From Torymus aiolomorphi (taxonomy: Eukaryota > Arthropoda > Insecta > Hymenoptera > Torymidae): 64,000 nucleotides of DNA. The stretch spans positions 229,539,876 through 229,603,875 of the forward strand of contig CM070873.1 of assembly GCA_036365515.1 (NCBI GenBank). Direction: 5' to 3'. A program made the position numbers and the translations under genes. The notes beneath the pieces were generated by a model. The model saw nothing but the letters and a program-made list of their open reading frames with translations, did not search any database and was not told the origin of the DNA. Below, piece after piece: positions 1 to 12,849 of the stretch (within the stretch, counting starts at the first letter, position 1; every line of letters starts with the position of its first letter).

Positions 1-3000
1 GCGAGCTTTCATAGCTGCTGCTGTCATTTTTTCCAACAGTAAGCTCTTGAGTGCATTTTCAGCAGCATTTTGACGAGCAAGTGGTTTAGAAATTCCTTGA
101 CCAACATAGGTTTTGCCATCAATCTATAAAGATTTTTTTAAAAGTTTTTTAATTTTTTTTACAAGATATTTTAGTTTATTATTTATTATATGAAAATATT
201 AAACAATTAATTATTGATATTTACCTCAGCATGAACAAGGAACAAAGAATTTGGCAACGATGATTGCGTTTCAGGAAATGTGAATTGAACTCCTGTTTTC
301 ATTTCATTTAAAACCATAATAGCATTTTTTGGTTGCAATGTCTTCCTCAATCGCTGGTTCATTCTCAATCGCTTCAATTTCCTGTTTACTTTTACTGCAA
401 AAATACAATATTTTATTTTAGTTTTTCAAAAGTTAAATAATATTTAAATTTGATTTATAATTTTATGCAATATTCAGTAATATGCTTTCACATTGATTAA
501 TACTACTAAACTCTACAGCATTTCTACTGGAGTACTTAGATAAACATATCTTCAAGTTTGCGCAGCGATTTGTCATCATTTCATTATGAATTATAATATT
601 TTCATTGGAAACATATGATTGAAATATTTTTTATTTTTAATATTCTATAGTCATCTATATAAGTACAGAATATTAAAATAATATTTTTAATTATATCAGT
701 TTAATTCAATAAACTTACATCCCGGGGTCTTACGCCTCCATTTTGGAACTTCTGGAACTTCCGTGCTATCCATGCTTTCTGCATTGACATCATTAGCATC
801 CACTCCATTATTTGATTGCTGGTCTCGCTGGTTTTGTTGATTTTGTTGATTTTGCTGATTCTGATTTTGCTGATTCTGATTCTGCTGATTTTGTTGATTC
901 TGTTGGGTTGGTTGGCTTTGTTGGTTTTGGTTGAATCCTTGATTTTGACCCTGTCCTTGTCCTGTTGTTGGAGTACCCTGAACATTTCCAGTGCTCTTTA
1001 AGATGGGCTTCAAACGCTGAGGTTGAGGTGTTGTTGGTGTCTGTTGCTGTTTTATCTGCTGCATTTGTTGCTGCTGCGGTTTAGCCTGCTGCATATTGCG
1101 TTGTGGTTGAGGTGTCTGCTGCATATTGCGTTGTGGTTGAGGTGTCTGCTGCTGCTGCTGTTGTGGTTGCTGCTGCTGCTTGTACGGCGTTTGCTGATTT
1201 TGGTTACCACCCTGATAATTTCCTTGTTGGTTGTACTATAAAACATAGGGAGGGATGCCGCTACACAAGGAACCTCGACGGTTGTGCTATACCACCAAGG
1301 CCCAGCATCACATCTGCATTCTAGCAGAAACTCTAACGCTGCCCCCATAGTTATTTTACCAGCCAATTTCCCTTTAACTACGGCCGACATTTTTTTAACT
1401 TATGACCAATCCAAGTTTATGCAGTTAATTCATTTTTAATTTTATAAAAAAATGATATAGCTTCTAAGAGTCAGATGTATTGGTAAGGAATCAATTTGGT
1501 ACATCTGAGCAAATAGAGATTTGGCATTCCATTAACTTGGTTAGACATGAGTTCAGCACAAATTACACAGGGAATGGCTCATGGCTTTTTGCTATGTGAG
1601 CAACTGGTGAACTTGCCCTTGGCGGAACGCACCTCCTCGGTATGTTTGTATAGCTACTATGGCCTGCATGGCAGGAATGGGAGGTAGGGACCACTAATTA
1701 GTACATGCAAGAATGATCCCTTTTCACACTTTGTCATACAATTGCAATTTGGAGCAATGTATTTTTAACAAGAGACCTTTAGAAAACTAATACTAAACTT
1801 TGATGTTTTTTTTTTTTCTTTTAAATAATAATCCAAATCTACTTTTTTATAATTCAGATATTTTAAATCTAAATGATATTACAAAAATTGATTATAGCAA
1901 AAATTTTTTAAATTTAAAATCATTTTAATTTTTTGAAACCAATAATAAAAGTTATACATGGTGACCACTAAACCATTTTTACACTGAAAAAATTAAAAAT
2001 AATACAAAATTACATAAGTAAAAATATAATAGCAATAAAGTTCAAATTTTTTATTCAAAGGAACATCCAATTGCATCTTTCTCCCTTTTTCTATATAATT
2101 AAATGCAAGTACTCATTTTCATAGAGTATTACTTAATAAAGAAAAAAAAAAAAATACAAATTAATTTAAGTAGCCATCATGTTTTTTTATTGGTTTAACA
2201 CCAATATCAAGTTGGTAGTATTTGTATGATCTATGTAAAAGTATGTTAATTTTCTAAGGGATTTCTTTGAAAAAATATAAAATAAAGAAAAAAATTATAA
2301 GTGATACAAAGCAGCAGCTCTAAAGGAGAGGAAAGATTACACAAATATTAACTTCAACTTACACCGCCCTGTCCCTGGTACTGATTACCACCACCTTGAT
2401 TGCGTTGTGGAGTACCTAGAAAATTTAAACAATTACTTTTAAAAATATATTTTAAGGCACAAGATAATTTGTAAATATATTTTTATATTTGTAAATACTA
2501 TTTTCACTGAATCCTACAAATTCTCTCCAATGGAGGCAAACTTTACTTGTATATAGACAGCTATACCTATTATTAATTTGGAAATAGTTCTATTTTAAGA
2601 CTAATTAAATAAGAAATTTTAATAAGGTCACTTTAATATAGAAAATAAATTTTTTGTAAATAATGAGATTTTATATAGAAAATATTAATAATGAATTGAA
2701 TCTTTTGATACATCTTATGATGATATAAACAAGGAGCATAACTCTTTTAATTAAATTTTAAAATTTTCTTCTAAAAATATTTTCGTTTAGCTGCAAATTA
2801 CAAATGTTAAAAAAGAATTTATTCAAATGAATTTGTGCAGCATAATTTTTTTAATTACTATAAAAGATTGTACTTTATTATTTTACATTGATTCAGTGAC
2901 TTATACAGCACACATTTGAAAAAAAAAAAGAAAAAAAACGTAAATGGATTTATTAGATAAAAATTAGTTTGCTCAATATACCCACCACCGTTCAACCAAA

Positions 3001-3386
3001 TGCAAATAAGCAACGGAGCAACGCTTTACTTCCCGGAAACGGACAAAGTGGAAGAAAGTATTTCTATTCCACTCGTTTACAAATTATATGCCACTATAAC
3101 AGAATTTAAAACTCAATCAGATAGCGTTCGTCACGAGGAAAGTGAGGAGAAAATCAATAAGACGCGCGATACATAGCGCCGCACGAAACTTCGGGACTCG
3201 AGGGCGACATGTTCGTGCGGCGTATAGAGGTGAGAGGCGCATTGGCGTGGAGACGCCGACGCCATTTTACCGCAAGACCGGTATTGATTTTTTCACTTTT
3301 TTCCACAAGACCCATAATCCTCTGCGCGACTACAGCTCGAACAAAACCGACATATCCATAACCAGACCGAGCATCCATATCAGCCA
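1..3386 (-). CDS. Q/N-rich double-stranded-RNA-binding protein, 5' part (gene continues past left edge)
   Basis: Three to four exons of a minus-strand gene can be joined in phase. Clear coding exons are 2363-2415, 719-1235, 225-394 and 1-123, each with GT/AG borders. The first two encode a low-complexity N-terminus rich in Gln, Asn and Gly, with TPQPQRNMQQ repeated twice and long Q and NQ runs. The last two encode a basic segment (RLRMNQRLRKTLQPKN) followed by a double-stranded-RNA-binding domain. Its beta strand reads LFLVHAEIDGKTYVGQG and its second helix reads SKPLARQNAAENALKSLL, which matches the GxGxSKxxAxxxAAxxAL signature of dsRBDs. The domain order resembles ADAR-type editases or the Drosophila DIP1 group, but I cannot tell which, because any deaminase or second dsRBD would lie off the window. 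The start is uncertain. An ATG in good context at 3384-3386 (MADMDARSG) could join with the right phase, but only through a weak donor. A role in dsRNA binding is well supported; the exact function is not. Confidence 0.72.
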
Positions 3387-4320
3387 TTTTCACAAGAAAA
3401 GACGATAATGTGCAACGATAAGGCGGAGCAGCGATAGCCACTGCCATCGCCGCCCGCGTCCCAGAGCGCGTTCTCGAAACAACGCGGTGCGACAAAAAAA
3501 AAGGGAAAGAGCGAGTGTACAAAAAACAAAATGAATAACGGTAGGCGATTCTTACCGCCGGTAAAGTTTTGGCTCTGCCTGCTCCTCGTGTACATTGTCG
3601 GCTCCTCAACTACCTTCGATCCTTACGGCTGTCTCGAGGTAACGAGAGGATAAAGCGTGCTCTATTCGCTTCGGCAAAGTGGTGATGTATTTGCGCTTGT
3701 GGTGTAGCCTTACGTGCTGAGTGGCGTGTATCTGAAGAAACGTGGCGTGACGTAGTGACTCGTCCAAGCGATTATGGAGTATGGGCTGCGGCTGCTCCGG
3801 CGAGGCGAGATTACAGAAGAGGACTAGAGAGCCGGATGAGAACAGCGCTGCTCTGCTCTGCAACGCTAGCGCCAAAGAGCCGACAGCGAAGTGGGAGGAC
3901 AGTACGGTCACGCCGCGGCACACAGCTCAGCGCGGCGCAGTGTTGCCGGGGGTCACGCTCTGCAGCAGACAGTGGTGGGGGTACAGGGAAAGGAATAGAG
4001 GGGCGAGCGGAAGTGATGTATGTTATACGATGCGGTGGTTCTAGCGGCTGGCTTGACGCGTGCGCCTACAGCGGCTTGCTCGTGCACAAAATGTACGCTG
4101 GAGATATAAGAATATGTCTGCCGCATAATGGCCGAATCCGCCGAATAACCTTGTGAAACCGGCGAGGCGGTGACTAAGACGCGAAAGATGGCGTTGCGGG
4201 AAGTTTTTCACGGAAATTACGATAGGGATATGTCAATTCCGGTCCGGTGGAATTTGACGTGGAACTATGACTATGGCGCGGTATTCAAGAGCGGTGGTTT
4301 CGGAGTCGTCGGAGTAAAAA
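3100..4320. promoter_or_regulatory. GC-rich promoter region upstream of the dsRBD gene
   Basis: This roughly 1.2-kb stretch is clearly richer in G+C and CpG than the AT-rich DNA on both sides. It covers the probable 5' end of the minus-strand dsRBD gene. The open frames in it (for example 3142-3408 and 3755-4156 plus) lack splice support and recognisable domains and are probably chance. No TATA box stands out. I infer promoter function from composition and position. Confidence 0.45.
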
Positions 4321-5764
4321 TGTTTTATTCCTATAATATTTCATGAAATGATGCGAGATAATCAACTAACTAATCAAAAAATGTATTATAAATCGAAAAA
4401 GAAAGGGATGAAGCTTATTTTCTATAATAATCCTTTATTTATTGATTCCGAATTGTGATCACTATTATTTATAACTATTGGTTCATTCATAATATAAGTT
4501 TCTTTGTTTTATTACTTAATCAATAATCAATTTGTTGCCTTTTATCCGTTTGTTAAAGTATCCAATTATTTATAAATGTATTATACACATCATATACTTT
4601 ATTACGCATCGGGTAAGCGCGTATTCATTCTAAGCTTTTCACGGATGTCTCATTGCTTACGTTATGTAAAGATAGGTATATGTGTATAAATTTGACTTTC
4701 AACAAGGTTATACTTATTGGTATTGAATATGGACATGAACTGGAAAACCTACAAAACCTTGACTTTGATATGAAGCCCTTAAATCTGTTTAGAAAATGAT
4801 CGTAATGGAATTTCTAGTTAACAATGATGACATAACAAAACAATAAATTACGCAACAAGTATACGAAGCAGATGGTTGTCGCTCTATTAACTGAATGCGA
4901 GAAAACGAATTTCGTGCGGATTCAATATAAAAATTAATTTAAATGAATTTTTCTTTTAAATTTTACTACTGATCTTTTTTTGCGGTGAATAACTTATAAC
5001 TATTTTAAAGGACAGATGAAAATGTATATGTATTCTATACATTGACGTTATAAATAAAACAATAAACTTATTATGTCCCTTTCAGTAATTTAAAACAACA
5101 ATTCATTTGTATTAAATCTTTGAACGGATATCCTTTATTAAAATTATCACCGAAAAAAAGGTTGCCAGTTTGTCATATGTTTATTAAATTGATGAGCTAA
5201 GAACGATTTCTTATAAAGTGGTCTTTCGTTTGATGATCATTTTTACACAAAAAATCATTAGAATCAAATTAACATTCCACTTAACTGGGATAAAAGTGTC
5301 GCCATTATATTTCGGTGTGTTTGCCATCAGTAATAAGTAACATAAAAAAGTATCATATTCTATAAGAAATGACTAGTTACAATATAAATTATTTAAATAG
5401 TATTGCGGGATTTTTTTATATAAATGATCATTTAAACAGTATTGCGGGATTTTTTATATAAAAATTAGGGGTGAGTCGAGTAAAATGTTTTCCTATTTTT
5501 TTAATAAACTTGAATATAATAATAGTGTAAATGATAAAATTGTGTATTGAAATCACCCGCATTTTCTAAATAGTATATTAATTTAGTAAACTAAAAAGAT
5601 TCAAAGCCTCAGAGAACATTAATGAACTCACGAGGTTCATGCAATCAAAATCGAACTTTTTTTCGAGTTTTCACTCGGAAAAAACTCGTAAAAATACACG
5701 AGTCAAAAGTTATTGTTAACAATTTTAAAATGAAATAAAAAGTGTTATATTAGCTAATAGTATA
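4321..5764. other. AT-rich intergenic DNA, no gene seen
   Basis: No supported gene, RNA gene or long repeat was found. A short tandem duplication of about 35 bp (core TATTGCGGGATTTTT) occurs at about 5400-5463. Confidence 0.5.
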
Positions 5765-6008
5765 TTACGCAATTACAGGTAAAGAGTTGGTCACCTTCTG
5801 CTCGGGTGGCAATTTACATGTGCTCTGGGGTGGCCCTCTTCATCTCCGTGTTGCGTATACGATTTTTCATCATACCCTGGCCGAAAGTACCACTTTCGCT
5901 CCCGGCTCAAAAACGCGAATGTGGTATTTTCGGCCCTGGTATGGTGAAAAATCGTACACGCAACACGTTCTCCGGATTGGCCAACTCTTTACCTCCTTGG
6001 TTGCGTAA
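5765..6008. mobile_element. Palindromic MITE with TTACGCAA ends
   Basis: The 244-bp segment begins TTACGCAA and ends TTGCGTAA. Further in, GGTAAAGAGTTGG mirrors CCAACTCTTTACC, and TACGATTTTTCAT mirrors ATGAAAAATCGTA near the middle. TATA lies directly outside both ends (5761-5764 and 6009-6012), consistent with a TA or TATA target-site duplication. No transposase is encoded, so it would be a non-autonomous foldback element. The 73-aa and 87-aa frames inside it are by-products of the palindrome. Confidence 0.75.
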
Positions 6009-6282
6009 TATACTATATTTTCATCTTTTACTGATTAAAGATGCAATTATCCAATTATTAAAATATTAATTATTATAATCAAATCAACTATAATATATAG
6101 TTATACATAATTGTAATAAAAGAAATATTAAAAATAATACTACTTTTAAAGACAAATTTTAATTTTTGTTAATTTGTAAATTTGATTTAATTTTGTATAT
6201 AGTTGTAAATTAAATTAGTTGTAACTGTAAAACAGACCTAAACACAGGTAACATCATTATCTGAGCATTTCGATGTATTATA

Positions 6283-6540
6283 AAATTTTTAAAACCTGGA
6301 AAGTTACAAACAATTATTTACCTGAATTGAACGAATTCATGTCAGATTCGTACAAACTTGATAAAAAATTGCCTGTAACTGTCCAGGTTTAAAAATTTTT
6401 TTATCCGTTCCATGATACCTCCTAATGAAAGTTCACAAACAACGATAAAAAGAAGCCTTTCCAAATTAAAATTGGAGCAAAAATAAAAAAGATAGGAATA
6501 ATTTCTTGAATCATTTTTTAAGTGGTCGATATCTATTTTA
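6283..6540. mobile_element. Degenerate half-copy of the 12.26-kb foldback element
   Basis: AAAACCTGGAAAGTTAC (about 6293) is mirrored by GTAACTGTCCAGGTTT (about 6376). The following bases (CAAATTAAAATTGGAGC, then AAAAAAGAT and TTTTTTAAGTGG) run parallel to the right half of the element at 12260-12849. One terminus appears to be missing and the copy is diverged, so I regard it as an old truncated relative. Confidence 0.5.
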
Positions 6541-6618
6541 TATTAAGCAATTCACGTTAGCAACACTTTAGTAAATTGGTAAAAACGCAAAAATCTATAC
6601 TTGGGTACAAAAAAAATG

Positions 6619-6790
6619 GTGTATACCAAGGGCTAAGTGGGTTTTTTGACCTCATGTGGTTGCAGTACTTGTTTTCGGTTCGCAAACGCACTCGCCTTCG
6701 GCTCGTGCTATAGCTCACCTTCGACTCGTATTATGGAACCCCACACTCGGTCTAAGAAAACCCACTTTACGCCCTTGGCACACAATATAC
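6619..6790. repeat. Inverted repeat of about 170 bp
   Basis: The left arm GTATACCAAGGGCTAAGTGG is mirrored by CCACTTTACGCCCTTGGCAC near 6760-6782. The loop has two short tandem motifs (CGCCTTCGGCTCGT and CACCTTCGACTCGT). It is probably a small MITE and directly abuts the next one. Confidence 0.55.
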
Positions 6791-6792
6791 TA

Positions 6793-6985
6793 TTGCGCCC
6801 TTCAAGATCAACTTTACACCATCCCTCTACAATTTTTTTTCACGGAGATCTGAATATGTAAATTTCGAGATAGAAATAAAGAATTTGATTTTAAGAGATA
6901 TATGCGAGTTTACAAAATTCAGGTATTTAAATCTCGGAGAAAAAAATGTAGAGGGATGGTGTCAAGTTGGTCTTGAAGGGCGCAA
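6793..6985. mobile_element. MITE with TTGCGCCCTTCAAGA ends
   Basis: TTGCGCCCTTCAAGATCAAC at the left is matched by the complement of GTTGGTCTTGAAGGGCGCAA at the right, and inside these CACCATCCCTCTACA pairs with TGTAGAGGGATGGTG. The element is about 193 bp with arms of about 40 bp and no coding capacity. Confidence 0.7.
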
Positions 6986-7779
6986 ACAATACTACATTGT
7001 TTTGTAGAAAAAATTTAACAAAAAAATTGTTTTTACTTTGTTTTTTAAGATATCTCAAAAATCTTATACCTAATGATATCTCCAAATTCAGACGTGGTGG
7101 ACGAATTCTGACCTTGGAATCATACTTAGGGGGCCAAAATACACCGAGATATGACAGTCCGATCTAAAGTACAGAACCTTTTCTTTTTTTTGTGGGGCTG
7201 TATTATTGATAACTTTATAAAAAATCATTATTTTTGTTATGGGCCAAAGCTTTATAAAAAAGAAAGCTAGTATTTTTGGTAACATAAATATTTTCGAATT
7301 TATCGCCAATAGAAGAAATCATTGTTTTTAAAAAATAAAGCATCTTTAATATTATAGACAGTATATATTTTGCAAAATGGGATCTACTAGGATAAATTAC
7401 ATTTACTAGACTTTACCTTTGATAACTGTAATAAATTCCGAAATAAGTCTCGTTATACTCTATTTTCTAAAGATCGTGACGCCTTTTTTGCGCTAATAAC
7501 TTTTGTATTTAAAACTGTTATTGAAATAAATTATCCGGTTATAAGAAATCAGTCCTTGCTAAAATTTTTTCAACAGTTGAAGGGGATGGTACACCCAGTT
7601 ATCCTACTTGCGTTTTCGTATTCTTCAAATAGATACATTCAGTGATTTAATATACATTACAGGTTGTAAAAAATCATATCCAAAAATACTTCTTCATCCT
7701 TCAATTTTGTACTAATTTATATTTTTAAATAAAAAAAAAATGAGAGCCTAAACACATAAAAATGCTCTACGTGTCCCAC

Positions 7780-8160
7780 TATGGGGCATGCGTGGTACGG
7801 GGATGGGGCACGTGTGGCACATTCTTATAAGAAATCTGATCATGAAATACAAAAATAATTAATTTAAATAAATGTTTTAAAGAAGGGGTATTTATTCATT
7901 TTTAATGATTATATTTTTTTCATTATAAGTACTATTTTCTTGTATTTCATATTTTACAAAAAATTTTTCTCACATAAACTATTTACTAAAATAGTATTTT
8001 ATAATACAAATATTACAATTTTAATTAATATATTGAACACAGATAATTATAATACTTTTTTCACTTATCATTTCTTAATAGTTATTTTTCACATCATTGT
8101 AATAAGCTTGGAACTCATCTACATACGCGCAGCTGTGTGCCACACGTGTCCCATTTATGA
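7780..8160. repeat. Widely spaced inverted repeat around CACGTGTGGCACA
   Basis: ATGGGGCACGTGTGGCACA near 7806 has an inverted partner TGTGTGCCACACGTGTCCCAT near 8134. The roughly 330 bp between them is AT-rich and non-coding. This may be a decayed MITE; I could not define its ends. Confidence 0.4.
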
Positions 8161-8424
8161 CAGTTTTTAATTTACATTTATATATTTGAAAAAAATTTTT
8201 TAGAAAAAAACGAAAGTTGGGCTTTAAAGTTTAAAACTCAAGGTATCAAATATCCTTGGTTTCAATTGGATCTAAAATAATCTCTTGTTTTGGTGGTAGA
8301 ATGAAAAATGAATTCATCCTTTTTTGTTACTCTAAATTTTAACTTTATGAAAAAATAAAATAAAACATCATTATCATATAACATTCTCAGACATAAAAAC
8401 TAGAACAGTTTTTTTATACATTTT

Positions 8425-8454
8425 CACGAACGTTTGCTATAGCAAACGTTCGTG
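8425..8454. repeat. Perfect 30-bp palindrome
   Basis: Each arm is 15 bases and the arms meet without a spacer; the left arm is CACGAACGTTTGCTA. It is followed after 11 bases by a second, longer perfect palindrome. Confidence 0.9.
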
Positions 8455-8465
8455 ATTAAAGCAAA

Positions 8466-8515
8466 ATTAAAGCTGTAAATAATCGTTTTATAAAACGATT
8501 ATTTACAGCTTTAAT
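8466..8515. repeat. Perfect 50-bp palindrome
   Basis: Two 25-base arms meet without a spacer, centred on CGTTTTATAAAACG, with ends ATTAAAGCTGTAAATAA and its complement. No mismatch is visible. It may be a recent foldback, an insertion footprint or a protein-binding dyad. Confidence 0.9.
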
Positions 8516-9099
8516 ATGGGCATGACAAACTGACCCGCCAGGCTCATCGTGACCCACCTTCCCCTAGATGTAATTCGTCATGAAAATCAGTGAACAGCGG
8601 CAACAATAATCCTTTAATTAACTATGCTAATTAATAAAAAATACCCCGTGCATATAAGTTTACACATATATTTTAAAATTTAGTTGAAACATCAAGTTAT
8701 ATTAAAAGAAATGCAATTTCACTTATCATACTGAACTGAAGAAATGTTAATTTATGATAAACTTAAAAAATTGAATTATAATATTTATGAATTGACATTC
8801 TTGATATATAACTGCACTATAATTAAAAATATGACAAATACGGAGATAATATTAACAAATTCTAAAAATTATCGTCCCGTAAACATAATTACAGTGAAAT
8901 TCCCATAATTTTTACTGGACCACGATATTTTTTTCTGACCGCTTCATTTGTTCCCGGTTTAAGAATCAAAGTGTCACGGTAATTTTTGTATAGAAAAATT
9001 CTCTCCGTGTATCAAATCAATAGTGCATTGAACTCCCCGATCCACTCGGTCATATAAAAAGCCATATAATCAATTGCAAATCAAACACCAAAGATATAT

Positions 9100-10800
9100 C
9101 TGCAATCTCCAGCAGTGTGCGATCCACACTCCACATTTGTTTATCCGCAAAGGCGCAAACAAATGATAGCGCGCGGACCGCGCAACAACTAATTCTCTCA
9201 GACGAACAATTGCGCGTATAGCGCCCAGTTATTATCTATACACGCTCGGCCTATCCGTCCGTCGCACTTGTCGCAAAGAGACACACGCAAACACAGAGCG
9301 AGCTGCTCGATCATGTCTGATGAACACCAACGATTTGCCTAGCTTGACTCTACTCTATACATATATACACGAGTGTATAGGTACATATACCTATGTGCGC
9401 TACCACTGTTGCTGTCGGCTCACCGCAGCACGAGTGCGAGAGAGAGGACCGATAGCACTGCCGCGTACGTATAGAGACTACACGCACGCACAAGCTAAGC
9501 GTGCTCCGTTCGCGCCAGTGTGGATATCGTATCGTCAGTCGCAAGTCAGACAGTCCGCGGCATGGCTGCGCCCGGGACACACCGCGCGAGACGATTGTGT
9601 CCATCTCAGCTGCGTTATATATACGTACCATAAAAAGATCGTCTCTCCCCTTGGACACTATACAGTCGTGGTGTATCCGGATGAAGGACGTCTCCAAGGA
9701 CTTGCGCGTATGTGTAAACAAATACAAGTAGCCGTCGCGCGATTTCGGAGCTGAGTATATTAAGTACGCCCCCGAGAAGCGGAAGAGAAAAGGAAAGTCT
9801 CGCGCGCTCGCGATCCAGAATCGATCCGCAGTGCAAGCACTACTGCATGCGTTTATACTTATCAACGGGTGGTGGAACAATATACATGCCTATACGTGTG
9901 TGCCTATAGTGTGCATCGGTGTGTATATATATGTGTACGTAGACGGCTAGCCGGACGGCGTCGTGTTTACGTAAACAGGAGGCATCGCTGCGCTCCGTTT
10001 TCGTCTCACGTGCTAAGTTAGTACATATATAGGTGTGTGCGTGTGTATCTATCGTCTAAACAAACTACAGACGTTGCTGCATCGCCGACGCTATTAAATA
10101 TAAAAGTGGAGACAAGATTATTGTTGCAACGCCATTTCGGAGCAAATATCCTCGCCGGCGATTAGCGGTCCAGTTGAATGCGCGCTTGCATAACCGTAAT
10201 ATAATACGCACGCACACTCGCGAAACGCAGATTCGCAAACGAACGCTACATGCTTCTCCTGCAGCACTACACACTGTGATACATCGAGGGGAGAAGGAGA
10301 GACAGATAGAGAGAGAGAGAGAGAGAGAGAGTAGCGAGCGAAGTGGACGACGGCGTGTAAAAATAAAGTTCAAGAACAAAGCATCGAGCGCGCGAATCGA
10401 GAGGAAAAACATTCGCCGGCGCAAGTATATTATGAGTATAAGTACGGCGCTGTGAGTTTCGCGAGGGAAAGGAGCAGCAGCCGATGTTGTTGCGGGGAAC
10501 CTCGACACGGCCTCATGCTACTGCTATCGTGATGATGATGCGGCGATCGCGACTGTCTTAGTCCGCGATCTGCGTGGGCTGACTTTGCGGAACGTAGGTT
10601 CTGCGTGCAGAGTTTGTCGGCGATTTGGCAGTTGCTGCAAGGTCTTTGGTTTCGTACGCACGTACATTTTGGAGCACGCACGTGGCATGAAGTAGCTCAT
10701 GCGTGTATGTAGTTGATCGCCAGTCGGGGAATGTTATTCGAAGTCTTGGAGTTTTGCGAGTGACAGAGAAACGTGATGTTCAGAAGTGATTCTAAGGTTG
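9100..10800. promoter_or_regulatory. GC-rich island with possible 5' UTR exon
   Basis: About 1.7 kb of GC- and CpG-rich DNA lies in AT-rich surroundings, with a GA repeat at 10307-10331. The open frames on both strands here (up to 176 aa) lack domains and splice support. A consensus donor (CT|GTGAGT) at 10451 could end a non-coding first exon on the plus strand, and the next recognised downstream gene is the halfway-like gene. Both the regulatory role and the link to that gene are inferences. Confidence 0.35.
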
Positions 10801-12255
10801 GTTGATGATCTGGTTGTAATAATTTCCTTCTAGTGTATTTTTATTTGATAAGTAATGGATTATTTTATTTTACAAATTCAACCGAAGGATATGAGATTTA
10901 TTGGTTGATTGAAATTTTGGGACAATAAAATATAATGACAGTATTTTATAAGTTTGTTTAATAAGGAAATCCTTAACATTTGACGCAGGAAAATTTCCTG
11001 CTTGCCATTTAAAACTACTTACTATACCAGACATTTATCAAAATTAATATATAAACTGATGAGAACAATAATGTTATTAATTTATAAATTCAAATGATAT
11101 CTTATCTTAACTTTTTTATTGCATACGAAAAACTTATTTTAAAAATACGTAATTATTTTGTAGAAGAGAAATAAAGTACAAAAACCTTCACTTTATTGGA
11201 GTTTTGATAACAACAGTCAATTAACCTACATAAGCAAATCTGCTAAGCTGGATCATCATCCTTGTTCTTATTTATTTACATTTTGTTCTGAGTTATTCTT
11301 AATTTTCCTTTTATTTATCGCGATAACTGTGCTTTTACCTTGTCCACAAAGAGTATGATTGCATCATCAGTGATGCATGCTTTGTGATACAGAAATATAA
11401 AATATTACTTATGCTAATAAAAAATTATAATTTTGTTTTCTGAAACTCTTAGCATTATATGGCAAACAGCTTTTTTTCTAAGAAAATAATTTTCGTTGAA
11501 ACCATTAATATATATCGTATATATGTTATTCATTAATGTTCAATTATGATTTTGATTGCGTTATCTTAGACAAGTATCTAATTACTTATTAAGTTCACCA
11601 AACTAAAATATTCCAGTCAAAATCCAAAATAAAATGTATATAAAAAAGAATATAGATGCTGTTGGATACTTCTCATATAACACTTAGAAAAATATATATA
11701 CAATCATGTTCCCTTGTTTCATATCTTATTTTCATCATTTTGAAGAACATTCATTTATTGATGTTCGTTACAGTACATTGAAACGGTCTGCATTTTTCCA
11801 AAAAATTTAAATTACAGATACATTGTTAAAGCAGTACTTGTTTAGACAATGTCCGACAATGGCAGCATATTTAAATTCAATGTTTAATTCGCAAGGGACT
11901 ACGTTAACAAAATCTTTAAATTACCATCAAAAAGAAAATCAAAAAGACGAGAATTCCAAAACACTATTCAAACTATTGCGGCTTTCGTAAATGTTAAAAT
12001 GATTGATCCCGATTTTTATTATCGTTTAATATATTTGATCACGAATTCCAGTTCGATGCATCTGCAGGCTTTATAATATTATATCCAGCACCTGTTGCTT
12101 CGTAACAAAGGCAACCGAATCTCTCACTTTCAGGTATTTAGACTGTTTTGAGAATCTGCATTTCAATGAGCGTTCGGATTTACATAGGTGTACCAATCTT
12201 ATCTCTTATCGTTAACTCTCGCTTTCGGGACTACACGTGACGTACATTGTTAGAC
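10801..12255. other. AT-rich intergenic DNA, no gene seen
   Basis: No supported coding or RNA gene was found. The stretch separates the 9.1-10.8 kb island from the foldback element at 12.26 kb. Confidence 0.5.
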
Positions 12256-12259
12256 TTAA

Positions 12260-12849
12260 GGTGGCTCATGCGGGCTAGTAGACCTAAAGCTATAAAAATT
12301 CTTTTACGAAGATTCATTTACACATTCCAATCTGAAAACTGATAAGTATGACAGGAAAAAGGGGTCTTAAAAAGTAGATTTTATCCACTAAAAAGAAATT
12401 CAATAAGTATTTATAATCTTTTTTGTTTTTCATTCAATTTGCAAGGTCTCATTTTCTTCCTTGTTCAATTTCAGGGGGAGGTACCGATATAAAAATTGGA
12501 AAATTTTCAAAACCTGCAAAGTTATATGAAATTGTTTGTAGATTTGTCACTGAATTTTATAAACAATTGCATATAACTTTGCAGGTTTGGAACATTGAAC
12601 AAGGAAGAAAATGAGACCTTGCAAATTAAAATTGAATGAAAAACAAAAAAGATTATAAATACTTATTGAATTTCTTTTTAGTGGACAAAATCTACTTTTG
12701 CAACATTGGAGATTTTCTAACAAAAATTTTTTCCGTTAAGTTAAGAGAACCCTTTTTCCTGTCATATCAGTTTTCAGATTGGAATGTGTAAATAAAATTT
12801 TCGTAAAAAATTTTCATAGCTTTAAGTCTACTAGCCCGCATGAGCCACC
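12260..12849. mobile_element. 590-bp foldback element flanked by TTAA
   Basis: The ends are GGTGGCTCATGCGGGCTAGT and its exact complement, with TTAA directly outside on both sides (12256-12259 and 12850-12853). The similarity between arms runs almost to the middle: CCACTAAAAAGAAATTCAAT pairs with ATTGAATTTCTTTTTAGTGG, and AAACCTGCAAAGTTATATG pairs with CATATAACTTTGCAGGTTT around a short centre near 12540. The TTAA duplication is characteristic of piggyBac-type transposition. No transposase is present. The 63-aa frame inside is not a gene. Confidence 0.85.

Noticed and set aside
1052..1390. A 112-codon minus frame starting MSAVVKGKLAGKI
   Set aside because: It crosses the acceptor at 1236 into the Q-rich exon in the wrong frame; the spliced Q/N frame leading to the dsRBD is better supported.
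5787..6069. 73- and 87-codon frames
   Set aside because: They lie in a MITE with inverted ends and read its two arms.
9320..9880. Overlapping 144- and 176-codon frames on opposite strands
   Set aside because: GC-rich stop-poor DNA opens several frames at once; there are no splice signals or domains that favour either.
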